Source: UBA9926 sp038131595 (GTDB taxonomy: Bacteria; Pseudomonadota; Gammaproteobacteria; Pseudomonadales; Azotimanducaceae). From it: 64,000 nt of DNA. The stretch is taken from contig JAYPPR010000008.1 in NCBI GenBank assembly GCA_038131595.1, positions 1,302,001-1,366,000 of the forward strand. Reading direction: 5' to 3'. A program made the translations under genes and the position numbers. The notes below the pieces were generated by a model, which was given only the letters and a program-made list of their open reading frames with translations, was not told where the DNA came from and made no database searches. Positions 44,334-53,502 of this stretch are shown in pieces (within the stretch, counting starts at the first letter, position 1; the number at the start of each line of letters is the position of its first letter).

Positions 44334-46142
44334 ATGGGCCTAGGAGACACCATTCGAACGCTGGCGCAAATGCCAACGCTGCTGAAGTTGAAAAAAGGGA
44401 TGGTTCCGAGAGCGCCTGACGTCACTGATAGCTTTTCGGCTAGAGTTGAGGCCAATGCCCTACGTTTCGGGCAGCGGCCGGCGATTATCTTTGAGGGGCG
44501 AACGCTGACTTGGTCTGAGCTCAACGAAGAGGCCAATCGCTACGCTCAGTATTTCAAAGGGCAGGGCCTCGAACGTGGCGATACCGTCAGCCTGATCATG
44601 GAAAATCGCGTCGAATTCTTGGCGCTACTCATCGGTCTCAATAAGCTCGGTGTCACCATCGGGTTAATCAACACCAATTTAAATGGTCGTCCGCTTGCCC
44701 ACTGCGTCAATGTCACCAACTCTAAAAAGTGCATCTTCGGTGCTGAAGTGGCAGCGCGCATGGAGGAAGTCAAAGCGGAGCTCTCGCTATCAGAGGGTGA
44801 GGACTACTACGTCGTTGCCGATGGAGACAACGCGCCATCACTCAACTGGGCCATCGACCTTGGTAGCGCGAGCGACGATGCGTCGCGCGATAATCCGCCC
44901 GATACGGTGGAAACCACCATCGGCGAGACAGCGTTCTACATTTTTACTTCTGGAACCACAGGCTTGCCTAAGGCCGCCGTGCTATCAAACCGTCGTTACC
45001 TGATTAGTGCCGATATGGCGGCCATCGCCGGGTTTAAAGCAACCGAGCAAGACCGGTTATACATCTGTTTGCCGCTCTACCACGGCACAGGCTTGATGAT
45101 CGGCGTCGGTGCCGTGATTGCCTCAGGTGCGAGCATGTTTGTACGACGAAAGTTCTCTGCGTCGAATTTCTTGTCTGAAGTTCGGGAACAAGGGTGCACG
45201 CTGCTCATCTATATCGGCGAGCTCTGTCGGTATTTGGTCAACACGCCAGAGGCGCCCGATGATGCCAATAACCCGATTCGGTCGATGATGGGCAACGGCA
45301 TGCGTCCCGATGTTTGGATGAACTTTAAGCAGCGATTTGGCCTTTCTCGTATTGTTGAATTCTATGGTGCGTCCGAAGGCAATGTGGCTTTCGCCAATCT
45401 AATGAACAAGGACTGCACGGTTGGAATGACGTCGGCCGAAGTCGCGCTGGTGAAATACGATGTACTGAATGATGAAATCGTTCGCGATTCGAGCGGCCGC
45501 TGTATTCCGGTCAATCAAGGTGAGCCTGGCTTACTGCTAGGGAAAATCACCGAAGATGCCGTATTTGAGGGATACACCGACGCCGAAGCCACCGAGAAGA
45601 AGATTATTCGTGATGCGCTTGAGTCGGGCGACGCTTGGTTTAACACGGGTGATTTGATGCAGACCGTTGATGTTGGGTTCACCATGGGATATCCCCACTA
45701 TCAGTTCGTGGACCGGGTCGGCGATACCTTCCGTTGGAAATCAGAAAACGTTTCTACGAACGAAGTCGGCGAGATTCTCAATAGTTTTGATCAAATCGAA
45801 TTTTGTAACGTTTACGGCGTTGAGGTGCCTGGCGCTGACGGCCGAGCAGGCATGGTTGCCGTCACTTTGAAGGAAGGTGTGTCATCGTTTGATCTCAATG
45901 CATTTGCAAGCTACGCCGATGCTGAGCTGCCCACCTACGCAGTGCCGCTCTTTGTGCGGATTCAACAAGATATCGACGTGACCGGGACGTTCAAAATGGT
46001 GAAGGGCGACTTGCGGAAAGAGGGATACGACATCCGTCAATGCACTGATCCGGTCTATGTGCGTTTGCCTGGGAGCAAAGAGTTTGTGTCGATGGATGAG
46101 TCGACACTCGAGCGCATTCAGTCGGCGCAGGCAGGGTTTTAA
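44334..46142 (+). CDS. Very-long-chain acyl-CoA synthetase (FATP/SLC27-type)
   Basis: 602 residues, the length of the fatty acid transport protein type. TSGTTGLPKAAVLSNRRY at ~205-222, LPLYHGTGLMIGVGAVI, EFYGASEGNVAFAN, and the family-specific DRVGDTFRWKSENVSTNEV near 465-485. Activates long-chain or steroid-type carboxylic acids, and in the family often couples this to uptake across the inner membrane. ATG at 44334 with AAGAGGGTGGGG. Substrate candidates are bulky hydrophobic acids; related bacterial proteins are known for steroid side chains, but that is not shown here. Confidence 0.93.
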   Translation: MGLGDTIRTLAQMPTLLKLKKGMVPRAPDVTDSFSARVEANALRFGQRPAIIFEGRTLTWSELNEEANRYAQYFKGQGLERGDTVSLIMENRVEFLALLIGLNKLGVTIGLINTNLNGRPLAHCVNVTNSKKCIFGAEVAARMEEVKAELSLSEGEDYYVVADGDNAPSLNWAIDLGSASDDASRDNPPDTVETTIGETAFYIFTSGTTGLPKAAVLSNRRYLISADMAAIAGFKATEQDRLYICLPLYHGTGLMIGVGAVIASGASMFVRRKFSASNFLSEVREQGCTLLIYIGELCRYLVNTPEAPDDANNPIRSMMGNGMRPDVWMNFKQRFGLSRIVEFYGASEGNVAFANLMNKDCTVGMTSAEVALVKYDVLNDEIVRDSSGRCIPVNQGEPGLLLGKITEDAVFEGYTDAEATEKKIIRDALESGDAWFNTGDLMQTVDVGFTMGYPHYQFVDRVGDTFRWKSENVSTNEVGEILNSFDQIEFCNVYGVEVPGADGRAGMVAVTLKEGVSSFDLNAFASYADAELPTYAVPLFVRIQQDIDVTGTFKMVKGDLRKEGYDIRQCTDPVYVRLPGSKEFVSMDESTLERIQSAQAGF

Positions 46143-46303
46143 GGCGGGGGGTCTATCGATCTTCATGGCGGGGTTTAGACGATTCTCGCGGAGGGGCGAG
46201 CGTGTCCTCGCCTAATGTGTCCTCGGTAAAAAAACCAATCTAGGTCCCGGCTAACAGAGAGTGGGGCATTTGCGAGAAAAATGAGAGGAAGGGGGAATTG
46301 ACC

Positions 46304-47749
46304 ATGCTGGCTTATGAATCCGCGCTATCGCTCGCTGGAAAAATCAAACGAAAAGAAATCAGTTCACGAGAGTTAACCGAACTCTATATCCAACGCATCG
46401 AACAATACGACAACGAGATTAACGCAGTGGTCGTTCGAACCTTCGATGCTGCGCTCGCCGCCGCGGACCATGCTGATCAAGCGCTAGCAAAAGGTGAGGA
46501 TTTGGGACCGCTCCACGGTCTGCCGATGACCATCAAAGAGTCTTATGTGCTGGCTGACACGCCGGCAACTTGGGGTCAATTGAGCTTTAAGGACAACGTA
46601 TCAGCAACCGACGGGCTTGCAGTCAGTCGGTTCAAGGGGGCGGGCGCCCACTTTTTAGGTAAGACCAATGTGCCCGTCGATTTGGCAGATTTTCAGAGCT
46701 ATAACCCAGTTTATGGAGTAACAGGTAACCCGTGGGATACAGGTAGAACACCTGGCGGGTCATCGGGCGGCAGCGCGGCTGCGTTGGCCGCAGGCTTAAC
46801 GGGTCTTGAGGCCGGGTCAGATATTGGCGGGTCCATCCGCAACCCCGCGCACTTTTGTGGTGTTTATGGGCACAAGCCAACCTATGGGATCGTGCCCATG
46901 CAAGGTCACGAGTTAGTGTCAGGCCAACCTGAGGCCGATCTCGCGGTTTGCGGTCCACTTGCAAGAAGTGCCGAAGACTTAGCTACAGCGCTCTCGATCA
47001 TGGCAGGTCCTGCAGAGCGAGAAGCGGTGGGTTGGTCGCTGTCGCTCCCCGATGCTGATATCAAGGAGCTCAGCCAGTATCGAGTCGCCATTTGGGCAAC
47101 CGACGCGCTCGCGCCGGTTACCCGTGAAGTGGAAGATCGTGCGCTGAAGGTGGGAGAAACGCTGGAGCGACTGGGTGCCCAGGTGGGCTTTGATGCGCGA
47201 CCGGATTTTGATCTCACCCACGCGATGAACAACTATTCGACCTTACTGAACTCAGTCATGACGGCGGCTTGGGATGATGCCTCGGTTAATAAGGCGATAG
47301 AACGTGCGGCGTCGTTTGATCCGAGTGATCAGTCAACGGACGCGATTAATGCCAGAGCAGCGGTGCTCTCCCATCGCGAGTGGATTAGAGCGAACAGCCG
47401 TCGTGAGAAGTTGCGACATGCTTGGAGCGCCTTTTTTGAGGATTGGGATATATTGATTTGCCCCCAAATGGCGACGCCGGCATTCCCCCATGATCATCGA
47501 GCGTTCTCTGAGCGCACGCTGCTGGTGGACAACGTCGAGCAACCTTATTTTCAACAGTTGATGTGGGCGGGGATGATTGTGAACGCCTACTTACCGAGCA
47601 CGGTGTTTCCTACGGGCCTATCCGCTGAGGGTTTGCCCATAGGGCTTCAGGCGGTCAGCGCGCCTTTCCGGGATTATCGGTGCATTGAGTTTGCCCGGCT
47701 GATTACCCAGGAGATGGGCGGTTTCGTTGCCCCAAGCCAATACCCTTAA
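46304..47749 (+). CDS. Amidase (amidase signature family)
   Basis: 481 residues. The Ser-cisSer-Lys triad is visible: Lys78 in GLPMTIKES, cis-Ser153 in GGSSGGSAAALAAG and nucleophile Ser177 in GSDIGGSIRNPA, with the 24-residue Ser-Ser spacing of the family. Hydrolyses an amide to acid and ammonia or amine. Not the GatA subunit, as no gatB/C neighbour is present. ATG at 46304 with AGGAAGGGGG; a TTG two codons upstream is the alternative. Same strand as the FATP ligase 161 bp before; it may supply an acid for CoA activation. Confidence 0.93.
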   Translation: MLAYESALSLAGKIKRKEISSRELTELYIQRIEQYDNEINAVVVRTFDAALAAADHADQALAKGEDLGPLHGLPMTIKESYVLADTPATWGQLSFKDNVSATDGLAVSRFKGAGAHFLGKTNVPVDLADFQSYNPVYGVTGNPWDTGRTPGGSSGGSAAALAAGLTGLEAGSDIGGSIRNPAHFCGVYGHKPTYGIVPMQGHELVSGQPEADLAVCGPLARSAEDLATALSIMAGPAEREAVGWSLSLPDADIKELSQYRVAIWATDALAPVTREVEDRALKVGETLERLGAQVGFDARPDFDLTHAMNNYSTLLNSVMTAAWDDASVNKAIERAASFDPSDQSTDAINARAAVLSHREWIRANSRREKLRHAWSAFFEDWDILICPQMATPAFPHDHRAFSERTLLVDNVEQPYFQQLMWAGMIVNAYLPSTVFPTGLSAEGLPIGLQAVSAPFRDYRCIEFARLITQEMGGFVAPSQYP

Positions 47750-47771
47750 TTTGGAATTGACGCACTAGCTG

Positions 47772-48248
47772 CTACCCACTCTCGATAAGCGATTTGAGGT
47801 GCTGGAGATGTTTGGCATCCCAGCCCTGTTCATAGGCGAGGCATTCCTTGCTCGCAATGTCGCCGAGCACCTCGAAACCATGGTGGTAGAGTTCAACCAG
47901 CGTGGCTCCGCTCTGCGCATGTAAGACGAAGCTGATGAACGTTGGCTCGGGCCATGCGAGGTGATCTAACCAATTGTCGCTGAATGTGAGCCTCGAGCCT
48001 GGCTCAAAGTGCGTGATGGCACCGCCAAATCGGTGTACGCCATCATCAAGTGTGACTGATAGTTCAACTGCGCCACCCAGCTGCGGTTCGTACCGGTCTA
48101 GTGTGTGGCCGTGTCCGAACCAAGTTCGCATGCGGTCCTCTGATTCAAACGCGTTCCAAATACTGTCGGCTTGCGCTTCGATGAGCGCGGCGCGTCGCAC
48201 ATAGAGTGCGCCAGGGTCGAAAGGGGCTCGCACAGGAAAGTGACTCAC
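47772..48248 (-). CDS. SRPBCC (AHSA1/START-like) domain protein
   Basis: 158 residues of the helix-grip fold. The pattern RRAALIEAQADSIWNAFESE, RMRTWFGHGHTLDRYEPQLG and FEPGSRLTFSDNWLDHLAWP is that of the Aha1 C-terminal-like group, which bind hydrophobic ligands or serve as regulators. The probable GTG start at 48248 has no clear ribosome site. Divergent from the alpha/beta hydrolase at 48352; the 103 bp between them contain GGTACACT, a fair extended -10 for that gene. Confidence 0.8.
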   Translation of the reverse strand: MSHFPVRAPFDPGALYVRRAALIEAQADSIWNAFESEDRMRTWFGHGHTLDRYEPQLGGAVELSVTLDDGVHRFGGAITHFEPGSRLTFSDNWLDHLAWPEPTFISFVLHAQSGATLVELYHHGFEVLGDIASKECLAYEQGWDAKHLQHLKSLIESG

Positions 48249-48351
48249 TTGAGATGACGATAAGGGCTGAGCGTATCACGCGAGCCACATGTGAGGTGCG
48301 ACGCTGCAATGATGTTGGTACACTCGCGGCCGTTTTAGCGGCAGAGCAGGT

Positions 48352-49299
48352 ATGAACGACACATTGGAATTTGACACAGGACTCGTCACGATTCGCGCCA
48401 AGCGCTGGGGTCAGGAGAAAGGTATCCCCACGCTGTGTCTTCATGGGTTTCTGGATAATGCCGCTAGTTTTGATCGTCTTGCGCCAGAGCTTCATGGACT
48501 CGACATCGTTGCCATGGACTTCGCCGGCCATGGCTGGTCCGACCACCGACCCCTCGGCATGCCCTATTCCGGCCTCAGTGATTTGCACGACATCTTAAGT
48601 GTGGCCGATCAAATGGAGTGGGAGACATTCTCCATCATTGGGCATTCCATGGGCGCTGAACTTGGTGCTCAGTTGGCGGGGCTGTACCCCGATCGGGTGA
48701 CAGCGCTTGTGTGCCTTGATGGCTTCTGTGGCACGGACGGCGCGCCTCAAACATTGGCTCATTTATCCAGCATGGTCGGGTCTGCTAACCCTCGACTTTC
48801 AACGCTCAAAGTATTCGAGTCGCTCGATGCAATGGAGCGCCGGCTATCAGAGGCAACGGGGCAAAGCCTTGAATCCGCGCGGCTCATTGTCGAACGCGGC
48901 CATCAGGTGGTAACCGGTGGGTTTAGTTGGCGAGCGGACTCACGCATTCGCAGCGGCGGGCCGATGGAGCTCACCAACGCTCAATTGCGAGCACTGGTCT
49001 CAGCTACAAGCGCGCGAACGGCACTGATAATCGCAGACACGACCAGTGAGTGGTTGAAGCGCTCCTTACGCGTATTACTGAATCCTGTGCCATCAGCGTT
49101 TGAGATTGCACACATCCCTTCTCATCATCACTTTCATATGCACGAGGAACATGTGCAGCTGGCCCAGATGATTGCCGCCTTTTTGGCAGGTGAGCCACTC
49201 CCGGAGGCGCTGAGTGATTCTGCAATCAACGCGCTACGCGAGGCCGTTCAGGAAACGCCGTCGCCTGAGTTGGTGGGTGAGAGTCTCGCCGCTGGCTAA
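48352..49299 (+). CDS. Alpha/beta hydrolase
   Basis: 315 residues. CLHGFLDNAASFDRLAPEL (~29-47) with the oxyanion His-Gly, nucleophile Ser99 in IIGHSMGAELGAQLAG, and the base in HHHFHMHEEHVQLAQM near 265. The protein resembles the lid-bearing esterases and serine-hydrolase-like proteins (SERHL type). Substrate unknown. ATG at 48352 with GCAGG. The 262 bp after it hold no gene. Confidence 0.9.
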   Translation: MNDTLEFDTGLVTIRAKRWGQEKGIPTLCLHGFLDNAASFDRLAPELHGLDIVAMDFAGHGWSDHRPLGMPYSGLSDLHDILSVADQMEWETFSIIGHSMGAELGAQLAGLYPDRVTALVCLDGFCGTDGAPQTLAHLSSMVGSANPRLSTLKVFESLDAMERRLSEATGQSLESARLIVERGHQVVTGGFSWRADSRIRSGGPMELTNAQLRALVSATSARTALIIADTTSEWLKRSLRVLLNPVPSAFEIAHIPSHHHFHMHEEHVQLAQMIAAFLAGEPLPEALSDSAINALREAVQETPSPELVGESLAAG

Positions 49300-49561
49300 T
49301 CATTCGGTAACGCCCAGCGAATCTGCCCCAGAATAGATGAGCAGCATCAATTGGCGGCATTGATCAGGCGCGATCGCATGGCGTGCATGAGTGATCCTCA
49401 CCATCTGGAAAACCTAGTCCGCAGTATTCGGCCGATCGTAAGCCTAGGTGTCGAGGGCGCGCGAGGAGTTGCATGATTAGTCCGCTTTCGTGCAGGCACT
49501 GACAGGCAAGCACCGCGTGTCGAGCGGAGGTATGATGGGATGAGCAAAAGGTGGCTGAACA

Positions 49562-50743
49562 ATGGATCTAAACGCATTTAGAGCAGAAACCCGAGAGTGG
49601 ATTGAGGCGAACTGCCCAGAGGGTGCGAAAGGGCCTGGGCCGGTACCGCTTGGCAGTACCAAAGTGGACATGGCTCCAGATGCTCGGCTCTGGCTCGATC
49701 GCATGGTCGAAAAAGGTTGGACGGTACCCACCTGGCCGAAGGCTTACGGCGGCGCCGAACTCGAGCGGCCTCAGTACGAAATTTTGATCGATGAACTCAA
49801 GCGTGCAGGCGCACGCACGCCGCTCACCGGTCGCGGCGTGAACTACATCGGTCCAACGATTTTGGAATTTGGGACCGACGAGCAGAAAGCCAAGTGGCTA
49901 CCGATTTGTGCCAGAGGCGAGGGTGCGTGGGCGATGGGTTACTCAGAACCCGGCGCTGGTTCTGATCTTGCAAACTTATCGATGCGCGCCGAGCTCGATG
50001 GCGATCAATACATCTTGAACGGGTCGAAAATTTGGACGAGTGACGCGACTATTTGTGATTACATCTTCGTGCTGGTACGCACGTCGCCGGACAAACCCAA
50101 GCACGAGGGTATTAGCTTGATTCTGGTTGATATGAATCAGCCAGGGGTGAAGGTGTCGCCCATTAAACTCATTTCCGGCGCCTCACCTTTTTGCGAGACC
50201 CACTTTGACAATGCCATTGCCCCGGCAACCGATCTAATCGGCGGGGTGGATCGTGGCTGGACGGTAGGAAAGCGGCTGCTGCAATTTGAACGATCGACCC
50301 ATGCGGGAATCAACATATCAGGCTCTCAGGGCGGGCGTTCTGAAAAAAGCGAGATGCCGACCCTGGTCTCGAAATATGTGGGTCGTCAGGATGGGCAACT
50401 GGCTGATGCGGATCTGAGGCGGCAGCTCACCCAATTCGAAATGAATGCTCACGCGCAGCGCATTACGCAGCGTCGAGCGATTGAAGAGTTGCAATCCCGA
50501 GCTCCTGGGTTCACTTCGTCCGCGGTAAAGCTGACGAATGCGCTGAATATTCAAGAAGGGGATGAGCTATTGGTTGCAGCCATGGGACCACAAGGGTTCC
50601 GATGGGATCCAGAGACCGCAGATGCCGAGGAACTAGCATCACTGCAGAAGTGGCTGTACCAAAAATCCTTGACCATTGCCGGCGGAACAAAAGAAGTGCA
50701 GCTCAACATCATTGCCAAGCGGGTGCTTGGTTTGCCGGATTAG
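49562..50743 (+). CDS. Acyl-CoA dehydrogenase (FadE-type)
   Basis: 393 residues. EFGTDEQKAKWLPICARGEG and AMGYSEPGAGSDLANLSMRA carry the flavin and substrate signatures; GSKIWTSDATICDYIFVLVR is the middle beta domain; the C-terminal AGGTKEVQLNIIAKRVLGLP has the conserved FAD-contact region. The central active-site base is not obvious and the sequence resembles steroid-type FadE proteins, which often act as heterotetramers. ATG at 49562 with AAGGTGG. The SDR at 50912 follows on the same strand. Confidence 0.92.
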   Translation: MDLNAFRAETREWIEANCPEGAKGPGPVPLGSTKVDMAPDARLWLDRMVEKGWTVPTWPKAYGGAELERPQYEILIDELKRAGARTPLTGRGVNYIGPTILEFGTDEQKAKWLPICARGEGAWAMGYSEPGAGSDLANLSMRAELDGDQYILNGSKIWTSDATICDYIFVLVRTSPDKPKHEGISLILVDMNQPGVKVSPIKLISGASPFCETHFDNAIAPATDLIGGVDRGWTVGKRLLQFERSTHAGINISGSQGGRSEKSEMPTLVSKYVGRQDGQLADADLRRQLTQFEMNAHAQRITQRRAIEELQSRAPGFTSSAVKLTNALNIQEGDELLVAAMGPQGFRWDPETADAEELASLQKWLYQKSLTIAGGTKEVQLNIIAKRVLGLPD

Positions 50744-50911
50744 GCGCTCAATCACAGGGCGTTAAAGAAGTGGCGGACCGGCTTGGTGCGCCACTGAAAA
50801 AACCCATAGCGTGCCTGTGCATTCAAACGCGGCGACCAGCGGCTCCTCATTAGGATGACAGCGCCACCAGAACTGCCCTACCATCAAGCAATTGAGTAAG
50901 GGGCAATCAGA

Positions 50912-51724
50912 ATGAGCGAGCCGGTCATTTGTATTACAGGGGGCGCAAGCGGCATGGGTCTTGCCACCGCCAGGAAGTTTGATGCTGAAGGGTGGAAGGC
51001 AATCCTGATTGATCTATCTGAGCATCAGCTCGAGCAAGCAAAGCAGGCGCTGAGCGCTCGAACGGTGACCATTCGTGCCGATGTGACCCAAGAGTCAGAT
51101 ATGCAAGCGGCTATGGAGACTGTCCGCGACGCAACCGAGGGTCGACTCGATATTCTTTTCAATAATGCGGGGATAGCACCCGGCGGCTTGCTTGAGTCGC
51201 AGGACACGGCCACCATTCGCGCCATTTTGGACGTCAACGTACTCGGCGTGATATTTAGTATCCGCGCAGCGATGCCCATGCTGAAAGCGACCCCCAATGC
51301 GCTTTGCATCAGTACCTCATCGTCTGTTGCGACGTATGGTCACGCGACACGGTCGGTCTATTCAGCGTCGAAGTTTGCCGTTAAAGGTCTAACAGAGGCG
51401 TTATCGTTGGAGCTAGAAGGTGACGACATTCGGGTGGCTGATGTGCTGCCTGGCTGTATCGACACACCGCTATTAAGAGAGGAATTGGCCAAAGGGAGCG
51501 GTCAACCTTTCACTGAGTCGATGCTGGAACGGCTACCGCAATCGGGTGCTTATCGATTGCTTCCTGACACTGCGATCGCTGACGCGGTGTGGTCTGCCTA
51601 CGAGAACGCTGACCAGATTCACTTCTATGTGCCTGAAGAAATCGGCAACACCGACAAGGTCAAGGCTCATGATATTCAGGCCGCGAAAGAAGAGATTCGT
51701 GAGTTTCTTTTTCGGCCGCGCTAG
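50912..51724 (+). CDS. Short-chain dehydrogenase/reductase (SDR)
   Basis: 270 residues. ICITGGASGMGLATARKFD at ~5-23, DILFNNAGIAPGG near 82, STSSSVATYGHATRSVYSAS plus K near 131-151, LEGDDIRVADVLPGCIDTPL. The classical set of Gly motif, NNAG, Ser, Tyr-x-x-x-Lys is complete. Oxidises or reduces an alcohol/ketone with NAD(P). ATG at 50912 with AAGGGG. The lipoprotein carboxylesterase starts 73 bp later on the same strand. Confidence 0.92.
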   Translation: MSEPVICITGGASGMGLATARKFDAEGWKAILIDLSEHQLEQAKQALSARTVTIRADVTQESDMQAAMETVRDATEGRLDILFNNAGIAPGGLLESQDTATIRAILDVNVLGVIFSIRAAMPMLKATPNALCISTSSSVATYGHATRSVYSASKFAVKGLTEALSLELEGDDIRVADVLPGCIDTPLLREELAKGSGQPFTESMLERLPQSGAYRLLPDTAIADAVWSAYENADQIHFYVPEEIGNTDKVKAHDIQAAKEEIREFLFRPR

Positions 51725-51797
51725 CAAGCGGCTGATTAAAGCGTTGCAATTTATCGTCGGTAAGGACTTTGGTAAAGACATTGAAAAGGACATCGGT

Positions 51798-53474
51798 ATG
51801 TCGATTAGGTTAAGCGGTAGCGGCTCACAACATTCGCGAAACCGCCGGGGGGCGAAAGAATGGTCATTGGTCGCGTTCTGCTGGCTAGCCATTGGCCTCG
51901 CAGCCGGGTGCGGGAGTGCGCGCGACACTGTGAGCGGCCAGATCCACCTCGATGACGGCACGATCCAGGGGCGTCAATTCGAAGGGGGACTCCATGCTTA
52001 CATGGGGATTCCTTACGCCGCGCCTCCGACCAATGATCGTCGCTGGAAACCGCCCGCGGCTGTGATGCCTTGGTCAGGCGTGCGAGACGCAACTTCCCCT
52101 GGTCCGGCTTGCATGCAACCTTCATCGCTCGCCGCCTTCTATGATGAAAACATCACCCATCAAAACGAAGATTGCTTGACGCTGAATGTATGGACCCGTG
52201 CTAGTGCCGCAGACGACAGGCTACCGGTCATGGTTTGGATTCACGGTGGTGGACTAGTGACAGGGTCTGGCGATCTCTACCCCGGTTTTGAGCTAACCAA
52301 AGAAGGGGTGGTGCTGGTCACCATCAACTATCGGTTAGGGCCCTTCGGATTTTTTGCTCATCCTGAGCTTACCGCCGAAGGCGGCGGGCACTCGGGTAAC
52401 CAGGGCTATTTGGATCAGTTAGCGGCGTTAACCTGGGTTCAAGCCAATATCGAGCGCTTTGGCGGTGACCCGGGCAATGTCACGGTCTTCGGTGAGTCCG
52501 CCGGATCGTGGAGTGTATCGGTCTTGCAGGCCAGTCCCCTGGCAGAAGGGTTAATGCACAAAGCCATTGGCCAGAGTGGCGCAAGGCTCTATACCATGGC
52601 CACGCTTGCAGGCAGCGAGAATGGACAGCCTAGCGCACATGATCGCGGCGAATATGCAGCAAGCGTCCTGGCGGCAGCGGAAACGCCCGATTTAGCGGCC
52701 CTTCGAGCATTGCCTGCAGAGACCGTGATAGAGCGGTTCGCGGGATCACCTCAGTTGATGCTGGATATGGAGGCGAGCACCGTGGTGGATGGCCGCGTTC
52801 TGCCGAAACAGCCGCGGAAGATTTATGCACAAGGAGAACAGCTCGATATCCCCGTGATGCTGGGCTCGAACGCGGATGAGATGACCACATTACTCGATGT
52901 CTTCCTTGCTGGTGGCGAGGATATTCCCACTGCCGAGCTGCTTAAAGCGCAGATCAACCTGCTGGGTGAACAAGCAAATTCGCTCTTGCCTCTCTACGCG
53001 GATATCGAGGCGGACCCGTTTGATCGTGCCCCAGTTGAGGCGTTTCTAACCGATATGATGTTTACCCAGCCCATGCGTCTTTGGGCTGAGGCGATGGCTA
53101 ATGTGTCATCGGCGGCTTACCTGTACTGGTGGTCGTATCCGACTCGGCTCGAGGGGGCGGAGGATCTCGGCGCATTTCATGCGAGTGAAATTCCGTATGT
53201 CTTTGGCCAGGTTCGGGACTTTGCGGGGCTCCCCATTATTGAGACCGATCAGGAACGCAGATTAGCGGTTACAGCGGGCAAGCTTTGGACGTCCTTTGCG
53301 AAGACGGGTAAGCCAAGTGCGCCAGGCGTTCCAGACTGGCCGCCTTTTGAGTTATCGAGTAAGCAAATGCTCGAGATCGGTGCTGAGCTGAAGGTCGTTA
53401 GCGATGTCAGGGGGGCGCGCGTCAGTGCGCTGACCCGCGCAACGGGCGGGAGTCTGACTGCACCATCCCCTTAG
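51798..53474 (+). CDS. Type B carboxylesterase, lipoprotein
   Basis: 558 residues. N-terminal hydrophobic stretch SLVAFCWLAIGLAAGC ends in a lipobox (Cys38), so it is exported and lipid-anchored. Oxyanion IHGGGLVTGSGD near 148-159; nucleophile Ser234 in VFGESAGSWSV; acid in GSNADEMTTLLD; His in LGAFHASEIPYVFG. Hydrolyses carboxylic esters outside the cytoplasm. ATG at 51798 with AAAGGA; the long N-terminal extension in the same frame overlaps the previous gene and is not coding. Converges on the flavin monooxygenase with a 28-bp gap: one makes esters from ketones, the other cleaves esters. Confidence 0.93.
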   Translation: MSIRLSGSGSQHSRNRRGAKEWSLVAFCWLAIGLAAGCGSARDTVSGQIHLDDGTIQGRQFEGGLHAYMGIPYAAPPTNDRRWKPPAAVMPWSGVRDATSPGPACMQPSSLAAFYDENITHQNEDCLTLNVWTRASAADDRLPVMVWIHGGGLVTGSGDLYPGFELTKEGVVLVTINYRLGPFGFFAHPELTAEGGGHSGNQGYLDQLAALTWVQANIERFGGDPGNVTVFGESAGSWSVSVLQASPLAEGLMHKAIGQSGARLYTMATLAGSENGQPSAHDRGEYAASVLAAAETPDLAALRALPAETVIERFAGSPQLMLDMEASTVVDGRVLPKQPRKIYAQGEQLDIPVMLGSNADEMTTLLDVFLAGGEDIPTAELLKAQINLLGEQANSLLPLYADIEADPFDRAPVEAFLTDMMFTQPMRLWAEAMANVSSAAYLYWWSYPTRLEGAEDLGAFHASEIPYVFGQVRDFAGLPIIETDQERRLAVTAGKLWTSFAKTGKPSAPGVPDWPPFELSSKQMLEIGAELKVVSDVRGARVSALTRATGGSLTAPSP

Positions 53475-53502
53475 CGAGCACGGGGCTGTCACTCGCTGTT
53501 GG

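Noticed and set aside
46195..46212. Hairpin GGCGAG-CGTGTC-CTCGCC as a terminator after the FATP-type ligase
   Set aside because: Good 6-bp stem but no T tract after it, so not a convincing intrinsic terminator.
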